64,000 nucleotides of DNA from Cryobacterium soli (lineage in GTDB: Bacteria > Actinomycetota > Actinomycetes > Actinomycetales > Microbacteriaceae): assembly GCF_003611035.1 (NCBI RefSeq), contig NZ_CP030033.1:2542001-2606000 (forward strand). Reading direction: 5' to 3'. The notes beneath the pieces were generated by a model. That model did not search any database. It was not told the DNA's origin and saw nothing but the letters and a program-made list of their open reading frames with translations. Shown here piece after piece: positions 37,958-46,177 of the stretch (the stretch's first letter is position 1; each line of letters begins with the position of its first letter). A program made the translations under genes and the position numbers.

Positions 37958-40261
37958 ATGTTGCGTAAATTGGGGGTGAGCGTCGCCCGCCACCGGCTGA
38001 TCTCGGTGCTCTGCTGGGCGGTGGCGCTCGCGGCTTGTGCGGCCACGGCCCTGTTCGGGGTCACCGGCGAGAGCCTGTTCCAACGCCTGTCCAGCGAGGG
38101 GCCCTCGGTGCAGGCCGAGGCGCAGGCCGCTGCCGACCGCCTCGCCGGTCCATCCGGCCAGCAGACCGAGTCGCTGTCGCTTCTCGTGCACCCCACCGAT
38201 CTCAGCTCACCCGACCTGGCGGCCATCCTGGATTCCGCCACGCTGCGGCTGCAGCAGGTCGACGGGGTGACCCAGGTGATCAACCCGCTCACCATACCCC
38301 CGCTGCCCGACGGCACACCCAACCCCGCGGCCGCGCCGCTGCTCTCCGCCGACGGCGAGGGTCTGCTGTTCACCGCCGAGATGGAGGCCACCGACGGCAC
38401 CGTCAGCGACTCGCTGCTCACCTCGGTGGAACGCCGGCTCGATGTGGCGGCCGACGAGGTCAGCCAACTCGACCCGGGCGCCCAGGTGGAGGTGGGCGGG
38501 GCGCCGCTCGTGGTCGAATCGCTCGTCGCCGTGGCCGAGTCAGACCTGCAGAAGGGCGAGCTGATCGCCCTGCCCATCGCGCTGCTGGTGATGCTGGTGA
38601 TCTTCGGCGGATTCCTGGCCGCCGGCATCCCGCTGGTGGGCGCCATCGCGTCGATCATCGGGGCGCTCGGGATGCTCTACGCCTTCACCTTCGTGCTGGA
38701 CATCGGCATCACCGTCATGAACGTCATCACCGTGATCGGGTTGGGCCTGTCGATCGACTACGGCCTGCTCATGGTCAGCCGGTTCCGGGAGGAGTTCCGG
38801 GCCCGGGTGGGCGGGGAGGGTCCGGGCGCCCCCGCCGGGCGGCCAGGCCCGCCGGTCGCGGAGGCCACCGAGCTGGCCACCGGCGAGCTGTTGACCCTGC
38901 CGCACCATCGGCATAGTCGGCACGAACTCATGCTGCAGGCTGTGGGTGGCACGGTGAACACGGCTGGGCGCACGGTGCTGTACTCGGGGTTGACCTTCGC
39001 GATCGCCACAGCGGGCCTGCTGGTGTTCGAGCCGTCCATCATCCGGGCCATCGCGATCGGGGCCATCTGCGTGGTGCTCATCGCGATCCTCACCGCGCTG
39101 GTTCTGGTGCCGGCCCTGCTCGGTTACCTGGGCGACCGGTTGTTGCAGCCGGGCCTGCTCACCCGCATCCCGGGCCTGGGCCGTTGGCTCACCCGGTTCG
39201 GCGACATCGCCCCCGAGGAGGGCGTGTTCTCCCGGCTGGCCCGCGGCGTGCAGCGGGCGCCGCTGCTGATCGCGCTGGCCGCCACGGCCGTGCTGCTGTT
39301 GCTCGGCAGCCCGGTGTTGTCGATGACGGTGTCGAACAGCGCCGACGACGCCATTCCGCCGTCGTCCACCCAGTACGACTTCCTCACCACCCTCTCCGAG
39401 GAGTTCCCGCTCGCCACCGCGCCGCGCGTGCAACTGGTGTCGAGCACCGACCAGTCGGCCGCGGCAGCCTGGGCCGACGACGTGGCGACCCTGTCCGGGG
39501 TGACGGATGTCTCGCCGCCGGTCGACCGGAACGGCTACTGGGTGTCCCGGGTCGATGTGGAGACCCACCAGGGCGCCGACGTGGTGCGGGAGATCCGGGC
39601 CGACCGGCCGGACTTCGAGAACTGGGTCGGTGGGGCCGATGCGCAGGCCGTCGACTACCTCGATTCCCTCGCGCAGGGGGCGCCCTGGGCGGTGCTCATC
39701 ATCGCCGTGGCCACCTTCGTCTTGCTGTTCCTCATGACCGGGTCGGCCGTCATCCCGCTCACCGCCCTGGCGATCAGCGCCATCTCGCTGGGGGCGGCGG
39801 CCGGGGTGCTGGTCTGGGGGTTCCAGGAGGGCAACCTGTCGGGCGTGCTCAACTTCGACCCCGACAGCATCTCCGGCGTCGACGCGCTCGTGCTCACGCT
39901 CGTGCTCACCTTCGGGTTCGGCCTGGCGATGGACTACGAGATGTTCCTGCTGGCTCGTATCAAGGAGCACCACGACAGGGGCGAGAGCACCCGGAAGTCG
40001 ATCGAGACCGGCCTGCAGAGTTCGGGGCGCATCATCACCTCGGCGGCGCTGATCATCGTGCTGGTCTTCGCGGGCTTCGCCACGGGCGAGCTCATGCAGA
40101 TGAAGCAGATCGGCACGGCCCTGGCGGTGGCGGTGCTGCTGGATGCGACGCTCGTGCGCATCGTGCTGGTGCCGGCGGTGATGACCTCGCTCGAGCGCGT
40201 GCTCTGGTGGTCGCCGCGCTGGACGGCGCCCATCCACGCTCGCTTCGGCCTGCGCGAGTAG
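37958..40261 (+). CDS. MMPL/RND-family membrane transporter
   Basis: A 767-aa inner-membrane transporter of the MMPL branch of the RND superfamily, with two repeats of one plus five helices and a large outer domain after the first helix of each. Helix 4 motifs are GLSIDYGLLMVSRFREE (first half) and GFGLAMDYEMFLLARIKEH (second half); the GLSIDY/AMDYE Asp residues are the proton-relay residues. Relatives export lipids or drugs in mycobacteria and corynebacteria. GAGGAA precedes ATG 37958. Confidence 0.92.
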   Translation: MLRKLGVSVARHRLISVLCWAVALAACAATALFGVTGESLFQRLSSEGPSVQAEAQAAADRLAGPSGQQTESLSLLVHPTDLSSPDLAAILDSATLRLQQVDGVTQVINPLTIPPLPDGTPNPAAAPLLSADGEGLLFTAEMEATDGTVSDSLLTSVERRLDVAADEVSQLDPGAQVEVGGAPLVVESLVAVAESDLQKGELIALPIALLVMLVIFGGFLAAGIPLVGAIASIIGALGMLYAFTFVLDIGITVMNVITVIGLGLSIDYGLLMVSRFREEFRARVGGEGPGAPAGRPGPPVAEATELATGELLTLPHHRHSRHELMLQAVGGTVNTAGRTVLYSGLTFAIATAGLLVFEPSIIRAIAIGAICVVLIAILTALVLVPALLGYLGDRLLQPGLLTRIPGLGRWLTRFGDIAPEEGVFSRLARGVQRAPLLIALAATAVLLLLGSPVLSMTVSNSADDAIPPSSTQYDFLTTLSEEFPLATAPRVQLVSSTDQSAAAAWADDVATLSGVTDVSPPVDRNGYWVSRVDVETHQGADVVREIRADRPDFENWVGGADAQAVDYLDSLAQGAPWAVLIIAVATFVLLFLMTGSAVIPLTALAISAISLGAAAGVLVWGFQEGNLSGVLNFDPDSISGVDALVLTLVLTFGFGLAMDYEMFLLARIKEHHDRGESTRKSIETGLQSSGRIITSAALIIVLVFAGFATGELMQMKQIGTALAVAVLLDATLVRIVLVPAVMTSLERVLWWSPRWTAPIHARFGLRE

Positions 40262-40281
40262 CCGCCCGCCGCCCGTCCCTG

Positions 40282-40345
40282 ACTGTTCCCGCCCCGGACA
40301 TGTGCGCCTCGCGCACCGGGCGCACATGTCCGCTCTGGGCACAGT
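40282..40345. repeat. Complete nested palindromic element
   Basis: Outer arms ACTGTTCCC (40282-40290) and GGGCACAGT (40337-40345), 5-base joints, inner perfect 13-base arms GGACATGTGCGCC (40296-40308) and its complement (40319-40331), and a 10-base loop. It is located between the MMPL gene and the convergent DeoR gene. A shortened relative is at 20245-20289. Confidence 0.85.
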
Positions 40346-40398
40346 TGGGCCGCCGGGGCGAGGAACAGGTGGGGACGGTGCAGGTGGGATTGGTGCAG

Positions 40399-40445
40399 GC
40401 AGCCAGGCAGCCAGGCAGCCAGGCCGTCAGGCAGCCAGGCCGTCA
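40399..40445. repeat. Short tandem repeats at the DeoR stop codon
   Basis: An 8-base unit (CAGCCAGG) in three to four copies passes into a longer unit that contains CCGTCAGGCAGCCAGG. The TCA of the DeoR stop codon (40443-40445) lies in the last repeat. Confidence 0.8.
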
Positions 40446-41198
40446 GGCGGCCAGGATGGCGACGCCGGCGCCGCGCAGGTCGACCAGAGCCGGGTGGTCC
40501 GCGGCGGTATCGGTGACGACGCCCGCGACCTCGCCGAGAGGCAGCACCCGGTAGGGGGAGGCCGCGCCGATCTTCTCCGCGCTCGCCAGAACATAGGTGT
40601 CGGCCGCCCGCCCGGCCAGGGCCCGCTTCATCGCGGCCTCCTCCACGTCCCCGGTGGTGAGCCCCGCGGTGGCATGCACGCCCGTCACGCCGAGCAGGAA
40701 CAGGTCGGCTGACACCGCCTGGGCGGCCTCGACCGCGGCGGCTCCGCAGGCCACCGCCGAGTGCTTGAACAGGCGCCCGCCGATCAGGTACACCTCCACA
40801 CCCTCGTGCGGCACCAGGGCGGCTGCGATGGTGGGGCTGTGGGTGATGACGGTGCAGACCAGCTCGGCGGGGAGCGCGTGCACCACGGCGAGGGTTGTGG
40901 TGCCGCCGTCGAGGATGACGGTGCTGCCCGGGGTGATCAGCTGGGCCGCGCGCGCGGCGACCCGGTCCTTGCTGGCCGGCTGCACGAGGGTGCGGTCCGC
41001 GTACTGTGCGAGTGCCGCCGACACGGGCAGCGCCCCGCCGTAGACGCGCTGGCACAGGCCGGCCGCCGCGAGTTCGCGCAGGTCGCGGCGCACACTGTCG
41101 TCGGACAGGCCCAGCTCGGCCGCGATCTCCTTGGCGACCACCTTGCCGTCGCGGGCCAGTCGAGCGAGGAGGAGGGCCTGTCGTTCCGCAGCCAGCAT
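40443..41198 (-). CDS. DeoR/GlpR-family transcriptional regulator
   Basis: A 251-aa repressor with an N-terminal helix-turn-helix (residues 5-57: ERQALLLARLARDGKVVAKEIAAELGLSDDSVRRDLRELAAAGL) and a C-terminal phosphosugar-sensing DeoR domain (LDGGTTTLAVVHAL and GVHATAGLTT). ATG 41198 has GGAAGGAA 6 bases upstream. It is divergent from a deoxyribosyltransferase-like/Nudix pair and probably represses it through the palindrome at 41218-41233. The effector may be a nucleotide- or sugar-phosphate, which is inference. Confidence 0.9.
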   Translation of the reverse strand: MLAAERQALLLARLARDGKVVAKEIAAELGLSDDSVRRDLRELAAAGLCQRVYGGALPVSAALAQYADRTLVQPASKDRVAARAAQLITPGSTVILDGGTTTLAVVHALPAELVCTVITHSPTIAAALVPHEGVEVYLIGGRLFKHSAVACGAAAVEAAQAVSADLFLLGVTGVHATAGLTTGDVEEAAMKRALAGRAADTYVLASAEKIGAASPYRVLPLGEVAGVVTDTAADHPALVDLRGAGVAILAA

Positions 41199-41217
41199 TA
41201 CACGTTCCTTCCGATTT

Positions 41218-41233
41218 GTGCATGTTTCTGCAC
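41218..41233. promoter_or_regulatory. Candidate DeoR operator
   Basis: GTGCA-N6-TGCAC forms a 5+5 inverted repeat, centred 20 bases before the DeoR start and 28 bases before ATG 41254, so it would cover both promoters. Confidence 0.5.
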
Positions 41234-41253
41234 GTTGTACTACTCTAGCGGAC

Positions 41254-41652
41254 ATGACCGCATCCTTGATGATCCTGATCGCCGGCCCGTACCGATCGGG
41301 CACGGGCGACGACCCCGTGCTGCTCCGCCAGAACCTCGACCGGCTCGAGCAGGCGGCCTGGCCGATCTTCCGTGCCGGCCACCTGCCGATGATCGGCGAG
41401 TGGGTGGCGCTGCCCGTGCTCGCCAGCGCCGGGGTGACGGATGTCGCGCATCCGTTGGCCGCCGACGTCATGTACCCCACGGCCGAGCGCCTGCTCGAGC
41501 GGTGCGACGGCGTGCTGAGGCTCCCCGGCGCGTCTCAGGGGGCCGACCAGGATGTGGTCATCGCCCGCCGTCTGGGCATCCCCGTGTACACGAGCCTGGC
41601 CGAGGTCCCCGGCGTGGGCGCGCCGTTGCCGCAGCCGTTGCCGCAGCCGTGA
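41254..41652 (+). CDS. Nucleoside 2-deoxyribosyltransferase-like (DUF4406) protein
   Basis: A 132-aa protein starting MTASLMILIAGPYRSG, the phosphate-loop-like IAGPYR motif of nucleoside 2-deoxyribosyltransferase-fold and DUF4406 proteins; LLERCDGVLRLPGASQGADQDV in the middle is the second family block. It may transfer or hydrolyse nucleoside sugars, but no catalytic data can be read. There is no Shine-Dalgarno before ATG 41254, so it is probably leaderless. It overlaps the Nudix gene as GTGA, suggesting a nucleotide-salvage or clean-up unit. A PLPQPLPQP tail closes it. Confidence 0.75.
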   Translation: MTASLMILIAGPYRSGTGDDPVLLRQNLDRLEQAAWPIFRAGHLPMIGEWVALPVLASAGVTDVAHPLAADVMYPTAERLLERCDGVLRLPGASQGADQDVVIARRLGIPVYTSLAEVPGVGAPLPQPLPQP

Positions 41653-42422
41653 CCGCCGCTCCTGCCGCCGACTCCGGCGACTCCGGCGCCTCCGCCATGA
41701 ATGACGCGGCCGTGACCGCCGCAATCGACGTCACCCTCACCGGCCGGCCCGGCATGGACCGACCCGGCATGGACCGACCCGGCATGGACCGGCCCGACGG
41801 CCGCGGCCGCACCGGACTGCACCTGACCGCGGCCGGGCTGGGCGGTAATCCAGACGTCACGGTCGGCCGGGTCGAGGTGACCAGCGACGGCTGGCACGTG
41901 CTGCGCCGCACCACGTTCGACTACCGCCGCCGCGACGGCCGCGTGGTGCGCGAGCAACGCGAGACCTACGACCGCGGCAACGGCGCCACCATCCTGCTCT
42001 ACGACCCGGTGCGTCGCACGGTGTTGCTCACGCGCCAGTTCCGCTACCCCGCCTACGTCAACGGGCACCCCGACGGCATGCTCATCGAAGCCGCCGCCGG
42101 CCTGCTCGACGACGATGCGCCCGAGGTGGCCATCCGCCGCGAGGCGACCGAGGAGCTCGGCGTCGTCGTGGGGGAGCTGCGGCACGTCTTCGACCTCTAT
42201 ATGAGCCCAGGTTCGGTCACCGAGCGGGTGCACTTCTACGTGGCCGCCTACAGCCCCGCCGATCGGGTCGCCGCGGGCGGAGGCCTGGCCGAGGAGGGCG
42301 AAGACATCGAGGTGCTCGAGATCCCGGCCGACGACGCCCTGCGCATGGTGGCCGACGGCCGGATCGTCGACGGCAAGACCGTCATCCTGCTGCAGTGGGC
42401 GGGGCTGACGGGGCTGCTCTGA
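41649..42422 (+). CDS. Nudix hydrolase (NudK/ADP-ribose pyrophosphatase-like)
   Basis: A 257-aa protein from GTG 41649 (ATG 41697 is the alternative and drops 16 residues). The Nudix box reads GLLDDDAPEVAIRREATEELGV with the R-E-x-x-E-E core (about residues 156-177). The layout with FRYPAYVNGHPDGMLIEAAAG matches GDP-mannose/ADP-ribose pyrophosphatases that act as dimers. The first 55 residues are low-complexity and include three GMDRP repeats encoded by a 15-base minisatellite. It is coupled to the deoxyribosyltransferase-like gene upstream. Confidence 0.87.
   Translation: MTAAPAADSGDSGASAMNDAAVTAAIDVTLTGRPGMDRPGMDRPGMDRPDGRGRTGLHLTAAGLGGNPDVTVGRVEVTSDGWHVLRRTTFDYRRRDGRVVREQRETYDRGNGATILLYDPVRRTVLLTRQFRYPAYVNGHPDGMLIEAAAGLLDDDAPEVAIRREATEELGVVVGELRHVFDLYMSPGSVTERVHFYVAAYSPADRVAAGGGLAEEGEDIEVLEIPADDALRMVADGRIVDGKTVILLQWAGLTGLL
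41751..41795 (+). repeat. In-frame 15-bp minisatellite (three copies)
   Basis: The 15-base unit starting GGCATGGACCG is repeated at 41751, 41766 and 41781 (the last with one change). It encodes GMDRP three times in the N-terminal tail of the Nudix protein. Confidence 0.92.
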
Positions 42423-42467
42423 ACCCCCTGCGCCGCCACCTGCGCGCACTCACCTCCAAAGGGTTGT

Positions 42468-42496
42468 TTGACAGTAGGCGAACGGATGTCTAACCT
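42468..42496 (+). promoter_or_regulatory. Leaderless sigma-70 promoter of the ArsR/MFS operon
   Basis: A perfect TTGACA (42468-42473), a 17-base spacer and TAACCT (42491-42496). The ATG at 42503 is 6 bases after the -10 box, so the first transcribed base should be at or next to the start codon. Confidence 0.85.
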
Positions 42497-42502
42497 GAAC
42501 AC

Positions 42503-43072
42503 ATGCCCACTCCCCACGAACTCGAGGGCCTGCGCGTGGTGGCCCATCCGCTCCGGCTCAAGCTGCTCTCGCTGCTCACGGCCGAGAGCCTGAGCGCCGC
42601 CGAGGCCGCCCGGATGCTCGGCGAGAGTCAGGCGAACGTGAGCTACCACCTGCGCCGGTTGGCGCAGGCGGGCCTCGTGCACCTGGTCGAGGAGGCCCGG
42701 GTTCGCGGCGGTGTCGCCAAGCGCTACCGGCACGATCCGTCGTCGGGGGAGGCCCTCGCCAGCGGGGACGCGGACGGGCACCGGGCGTTGATGTCGGCCC
42801 TGTCGTCCGAACTGGTGCAGCGCAGCGGCCGCTACGAGCCAGGCGAGCCGATCGTCTTCACCGACGCCGAGGTGCTGTTGCCCGCCCAGGCGTGGCAGCG
42901 GGTGCGCGATCTCGGGCGTGAGCTGGGCCGGCTCCTGCACGACGAGGCCGTGGCCGCCGGCACGCCCGGCGCCGTGCGGGTGGCCGCCACCGTCGCCCTC
43001 TTCCCGGTCGCCCCGGCCCTCGCTGCCCCGGCCACCGAAGCCCCGCCCCCCTCCGATCCCGGCGCGGAGTGA
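42503..43072 (+). CDS. ArsR-type winged-helix regulator
   Basis: A 189-aa regulator. The winged helix at residues 8-65 shows HPLRLKLLSLL, then SAAEAARMLGESQANVSYHLRRLAQAGLVHLVEE, as in ArsR/HTH_20 proteins. The C-terminal 120 residues have no metal-binding Cys and may sense a drug. The gene starts at ATG 42503 without a Shine-Dalgarno, downstream of an excellent promoter. It overlaps the MFS exporter gene by 4 bases; such ArsR-MFS pairs are common drug-efflux units. Confidence 0.88.
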   Translation: MPTPHELEGLRVVAHPLRLKLLSLLTAESLSAAEAARMLGESQANVSYHLRRLAQAGLVHLVEEARVRGGVAKRYRHDPSSGEALASGDADGHRALMSALSSELVQRSGRYEPGEPIVFTDAEVLLPAQAWQRVRDLGRELGRLLHDEAVAAGTPGAVRVAATVALFPVAPALAAPATEAPPPSDPGAE

Positions 43073-44310
43073 TCGCCGGATACCTGCAGGCGCTCCGCAC
43101 ACCGGGAGCCCTCCGGGTCTTCCTGCCCGCCCTGCTGGGGCGCCTGTCGTTCGCCATGGTGACGCTCGCCCTGCTCTACAGCGTGCAGACCAGCACCGGC
43201 TCCTTCGCCGCGGCGGGCGCCGCCACGGGGGCGTTCGGGCTGGCGAACGTGATCGCCTCGCCCTACCGCGCCCGGATCGTCGACCGGGTCGGTCAGCGGA
43301 TGGCGCTGGGCACCATGAGCATCCTCTTCGCGCTCGGCCTCGGCGGGGTGGCCTGGGCGACGACCCGGACCGACGCACCCGTCGGGCTCGTGGTCGGCAT
43401 CGCCGCCCTCACCGGCCTCTTCCCGCCGCCGCTCGGCGCCGCCATGCGGGTGATCTGGGGGTCGCTGACCGCTCCGGGCCCGCAGCGCACCCGCGCGTAC
43501 AGCATCGACGCCGTGTGCGAGGAGGTGCTGTTCACCGCCGGGCCCTTGATCGCCGCGGCGATCATCGCACTGACGAGCCCCGCGACAGCACTGCTCGTGA
43601 CGGGCGGCATCGCGGTGCTGGGAACCCTGGGCATGACCGGGGGTGCGGCCTCCCGGCAGCGCGGCGCCCGCCGCACGCCGGCGCCACCGGCTCTGCGCCC
43701 GCTGCGGCAGCCCGGCTTCGCCCTGGTGCTGGTGGCCCTGCTAGCGGTGGGATGCGTGCTCGGCACAGCCGAGGTGGCCGCCCCCGCCGTGGCCGAGCGG
43801 GCGGGCTCGGTGCAGGTGGCGGGGATGCTTCTGGCCGCCTTCGCCGCGGGCAGTGCGATCGGCGGGCTGCTCTATGGGCAACGCGTCTGGCGGGCCTCCC
43901 TCGGGGTGCGGCTGCTGGTCACCGGCACGACGATGACCGTGCTGTGCGCGGCCCTCGCATTGCTGTCCGGGCTGCTCGCCCTCGCCGCAGTGCTCGCCCT
44001 GGTCGGCTTCTTCCTGGCGCCCGCGCTGATCACCGGCTACCTCAGCGCCGACGAGCTCACGGCGGCCGAGGTGCGCACCGAGGCCTCCAGCTGGATCAAC
44101 ACGGCCGTCAATGCGGGTGCGGCGGGGGCCGCGATCGCCGTCGGCGCCGTGGTCGACGTGGCCGATCCGCAGCTCGGCTTCCTCGTCGGAGCGGTCATCG
44201 CGCTCGTGCTCTTGCTCGTCGTTGCGCCCCGGCTCGCGCGGGGTGCCGGCCGGACTCGACCGCCGGACCGGACTGCCCTCGAGGCCGCCCGGTCCGGCGA
44301 CGCCCACTGA
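43069..44310 (+). CDS. MFS transporter, 12 TM
   Basis: A 413-aa inner-membrane transporter with about 12 helices. The loop RARIVDRVGQRMALG between helices 2 and 3 is a weak motif A. The protein resembles DHA1-like drug exporters of actinobacteria. The GTG start is coupled (GTGA) to the ArsR stop. It is probably the efflux partner of the ArsR regulator. Confidence 0.88.
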   Translation: MIAGYLQALRTPGALRVFLPALLGRLSFAMVTLALLYSVQTSTGSFAAAGAATGAFGLANVIASPYRARIVDRVGQRMALGTMSILFALGLGGVAWATTRTDAPVGLVVGIAALTGLFPPPLGAAMRVIWGSLTAPGPQRTRAYSIDAVCEEVLFTAGPLIAAAIIALTSPATALLVTGGIAVLGTLGMTGGAASRQRGARRTPAPPALRPLRQPGFALVLVALLAVGCVLGTAEVAAPAVAERAGSVQVAGMLLAAFAAGSAIGGLLYGQRVWRASLGVRLLVTGTTMTVLCAALALLSGLLALAAVLALVGFFLAPALITGYLSADELTAAEVRTEASSWINTAVNAGAAGAAIAVGAVVDVADPQLGFLVGAVIALVLLLVVAPRLARGAGRTRPPDRTALEAARSGDAH

Positions 44311-44326
44311 CGGAACGGGACCGCCG

Positions 44327-45013
44327 TCACCGAACCGACCGGGCGGCGTGCCGTGCGCGGCGCCGGATGATCCCTTCGGCCACGGCCAGATTCAGCAGCC
44401 AGGCGGCGCCCATGATCGCCGTTCGGGAGGGCTCGTCGGTGGGCCCGAACAGCATGGCTCCGGGGATGAGCAGGAGTGCCTGGGTGCCGGCTGCCACCCC
44501 GATCGCATAGGCCCGGGTCATCCAGCTGCCGTGGCCGACAAGGTCGCGGCGCGAGATCGCGCGGATGCCCAGGACGAGGCCGGCCACCATCGCGGCCCCG
44601 AAGAACAGGCGAAGCAGCGACATGACCAGGCCGTCGCCGGGCGGATGCGGGTAGAACGCCGCCATCCACATGCCGGAGAGGGCCGCGAGCAGCCCGGCCG
44701 GAAGGAGGAGGATGCGGCCCGCGACCCGGTGCCAGCCGGCACGGCCCCTGCGCAGGGCCGGCACGAACTGGAAGGCTCCGACCAGGCTGAAAACCGTGGC
44801 ACCCACGATGTGCGCGAGCACCGGAACCGGGGAATCGAGGAACCGGGCGTTGTGCGCGGTCGGCGCGGCTCCGCCGGTCAGTTCGCCGACCCGGGCGGCG
44901 CCGGCGAGCACCGGGATGAGGCTGAGCAGGATCAGCCCGGTGGGAACCAGCCATGAGGAGCGGGGGCGCGAGCGCTGGCTTCGGGGCGTTTCGGTGATCT
45001 GTGCGTCGTTCAT
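44327..45013 (-). CDS. DUF2306-family membrane protein
   Basis: A 228-aa membrane protein with six or seven helices. The motifs PVPVLAHIVGATVFSLVGAFQF and GRAGWHRVAGRILL (His/Arg) followed by GHGSWMTRAYAI match DUF2306, whose conserved His residues suggest haem or quinone contact, not proven. GGAGCTGA lies before the start. It is last of a three-gene minus-strand operon with the 92-aa ORF and the DUF4386-like gene. Confidence 0.85.
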   Translation of the reverse strand: MNDAQITETPRSQRSRPRSSWLVPTGLILLSLIPVLAGAARVGELTGGAAPTAHNARFLDSPVPVLAHIVGATVFSLVGAFQFVPALRRGRAGWHRVAGRILLLPAGLLAALSGMWMAAFYPHPPGDGLVMSLLRLFFGAAMVAGLVLGIRAISRRDLVGHGSWMTRAYAIGVAAGTQALLLIPGAMLFGPTDEPSRTAIMGAAWLLNLAVAEGIIRRRARHAARSVR

Positions 45014-45025
45014 CAGCGTCAGCTC

Positions 45026-45304
45026 CTAGGGGTGGGGCGGCGTCGGGTTGACCGAGAGGAGGGTGAGTCCCACGTCGCCGATGCGCCGCAGGATCCCGTG
45101 CAGGGCGGCCTGGTCGGTGACCGGGCCGGTCAGAATGGTGGTTCCATCTCGGCAATCGGTCAGCTCGAAGCCGTCGAACCAGTCGCTCCAGCCCGCATCC
45201 AGCTGTCCCTGGATGCGGATCTCGAAGCGGTGCGGATCAGCGAGTCTGGGTGGCACGGCTGGTGCCTCGCTCGGTACCCGTGGTGCCCTCACTGGCTTCG
45301 GCAC
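45026..45304 (-). CDS. Conserved hypothetical small protein
   Basis: A 92-aa soluble protein. The core FEIRIQGQLDAGWSDWFDGFEL, then TTILTGPVTDQAALHGILRRIGDVGLTLLSV, is a pattern I have seen in many bacterial hypothetical proteins, function unknown. The start overlaps the end of the DUF4386-like gene by 68 bases; GTG 45277 would shorten the overlap to 41. It is 12 bases before the DUF2306 gene, so the three form an operon. Confidence 0.8.
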   Translation of the reverse strand: MPKPVRAPRVPSEAPAVPPRLADPHRFEIRIQGQLDAGWSDWFDGFELTDCRDGTTILTGPVTDQAALHGILRRIGDVGLTLLSVNPTPPHP

Positions 45305-46013
45305 CTTCGGTGGGCTGCTGCACCGCTCGGCGCTGGGTCGACCACAGCGAGTAGCCGAGCCAGATCAGCGCCAGACCCATCGGAATCGCGGCCATCCGTT
45401 CGACGGCGTGCGGAAGCAGGCCGGCCACGGGCGTCAGCACGGCCGCGACGATGAGCAGGATGCCCGCCCCGCGGGACAGGACCCGGGCGCGGAGGAGCGC
45501 GATGCCGAACACGAGGGCGCCGACGAAATAGAGGGCGCTGCCCACGGGCACCACCAGCGCCAGCGGGCCGAGGTCGGTCGTGCTGGCGTAGCGGCCGAAC
45601 AGGCCGACGAAGTCCGTGGCGAACTGGGGCGCGGCATCCGTGAGCAGGGGCGCGATGAGGGCCTCGGCGAAATTGAAGGCCGACTGCAGGATGAAGAAGA
45701 GACTGAACATGAGATAGCCGATCAGGCCGAGCACCCCGAGCCGGCGCACCTGGCTGAGGTACAGGCCCGCCAGCCCGATGAGCGCGAGCACGGCCATGCT
45801 CATACTGAGCAGGTGCACGACCAGCCACATCGGGGTGGTGATCGACGTGATGACATCCCGGGGATGGATGAACTGGATGACGATGTAGATCAGCCCGGCC
45901 AGCGCGGCGGATGCGCCGGCGGCGCGGGTGAGGCCGGACGGGGTCACGGTGGCACGGGTCACAGTGGTTCGGGCCGGGGTGGCCGGGGACGGTGCGGAAC
46001 GGGTGGCGCTCAT
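45237..46013 (-). CDS. DUF4386-like membrane protein
   Basis: A 258-aa membrane protein with about six helices (for example LAGLIYIVIQFIHP, LLSMSMAVLALIGLAGLYLSQ and LGLIGYLMFSLFFILQSAFNF). The pattern fits DUF4386-type proteins, which lack a known function. ATG 46013 has GAGGAG 7 bases upstream; earlier starts lack one. It is the first gene after the LAL regulator on the same strand, and its upstream region carries GGTGAC/GGTGAT half-sites. Confidence 0.8.
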   Translation of the reverse strand: MSATRSAPSPATPARTTVTRATVTPSGLTRAAGASAALAGLIYIVIQFIHPRDVITSITTPMWLVVHLLSMSMAVLALIGLAGLYLSQVRRLGVLGLIGYLMFSLFFILQSAFNFAEALIAPLLTDAAPQFATDFVGLFGRYASTTDLGPLALVVPVGSALYFVGALVFGIALLRARVLSRGAGILLIVAAVLTPVAGLLPHAVERMAAIPMGLALIWLGYSLWSTQRRAVQQPTEGAEASEGTTGTERGTSRATQTR

Positions 46014-46096
46014 GGTGTTCTCCTCGAGTGGTGATGTCGATTGGCAGGGATCCCCGGGCGGCAACCTGAGGATGACTGGAATCTACGGAGACACCT

Positions 46097-46137
46097 GGTG
46101 ACGCGGCATCACCCGGCATGGTGATCGACGTGGTGAT
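46097..46137. promoter_or_regulatory. GGTGAY half-sites upstream of the DUF4386-like operon
   Basis: GGTGAC (46097-46102) and its inverted partner GCATCACC (46106-46113), then GGTGAT at 46120 and 46132 (12-base phase). They lie between the LAL regulator gene and the operon, and could be its binding sites. Confidence 0.35.
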
Positions 46138-46177
46138 TGTGCGCATGGCTGTGCCGAGGATCGTACGGATTCCTGGG

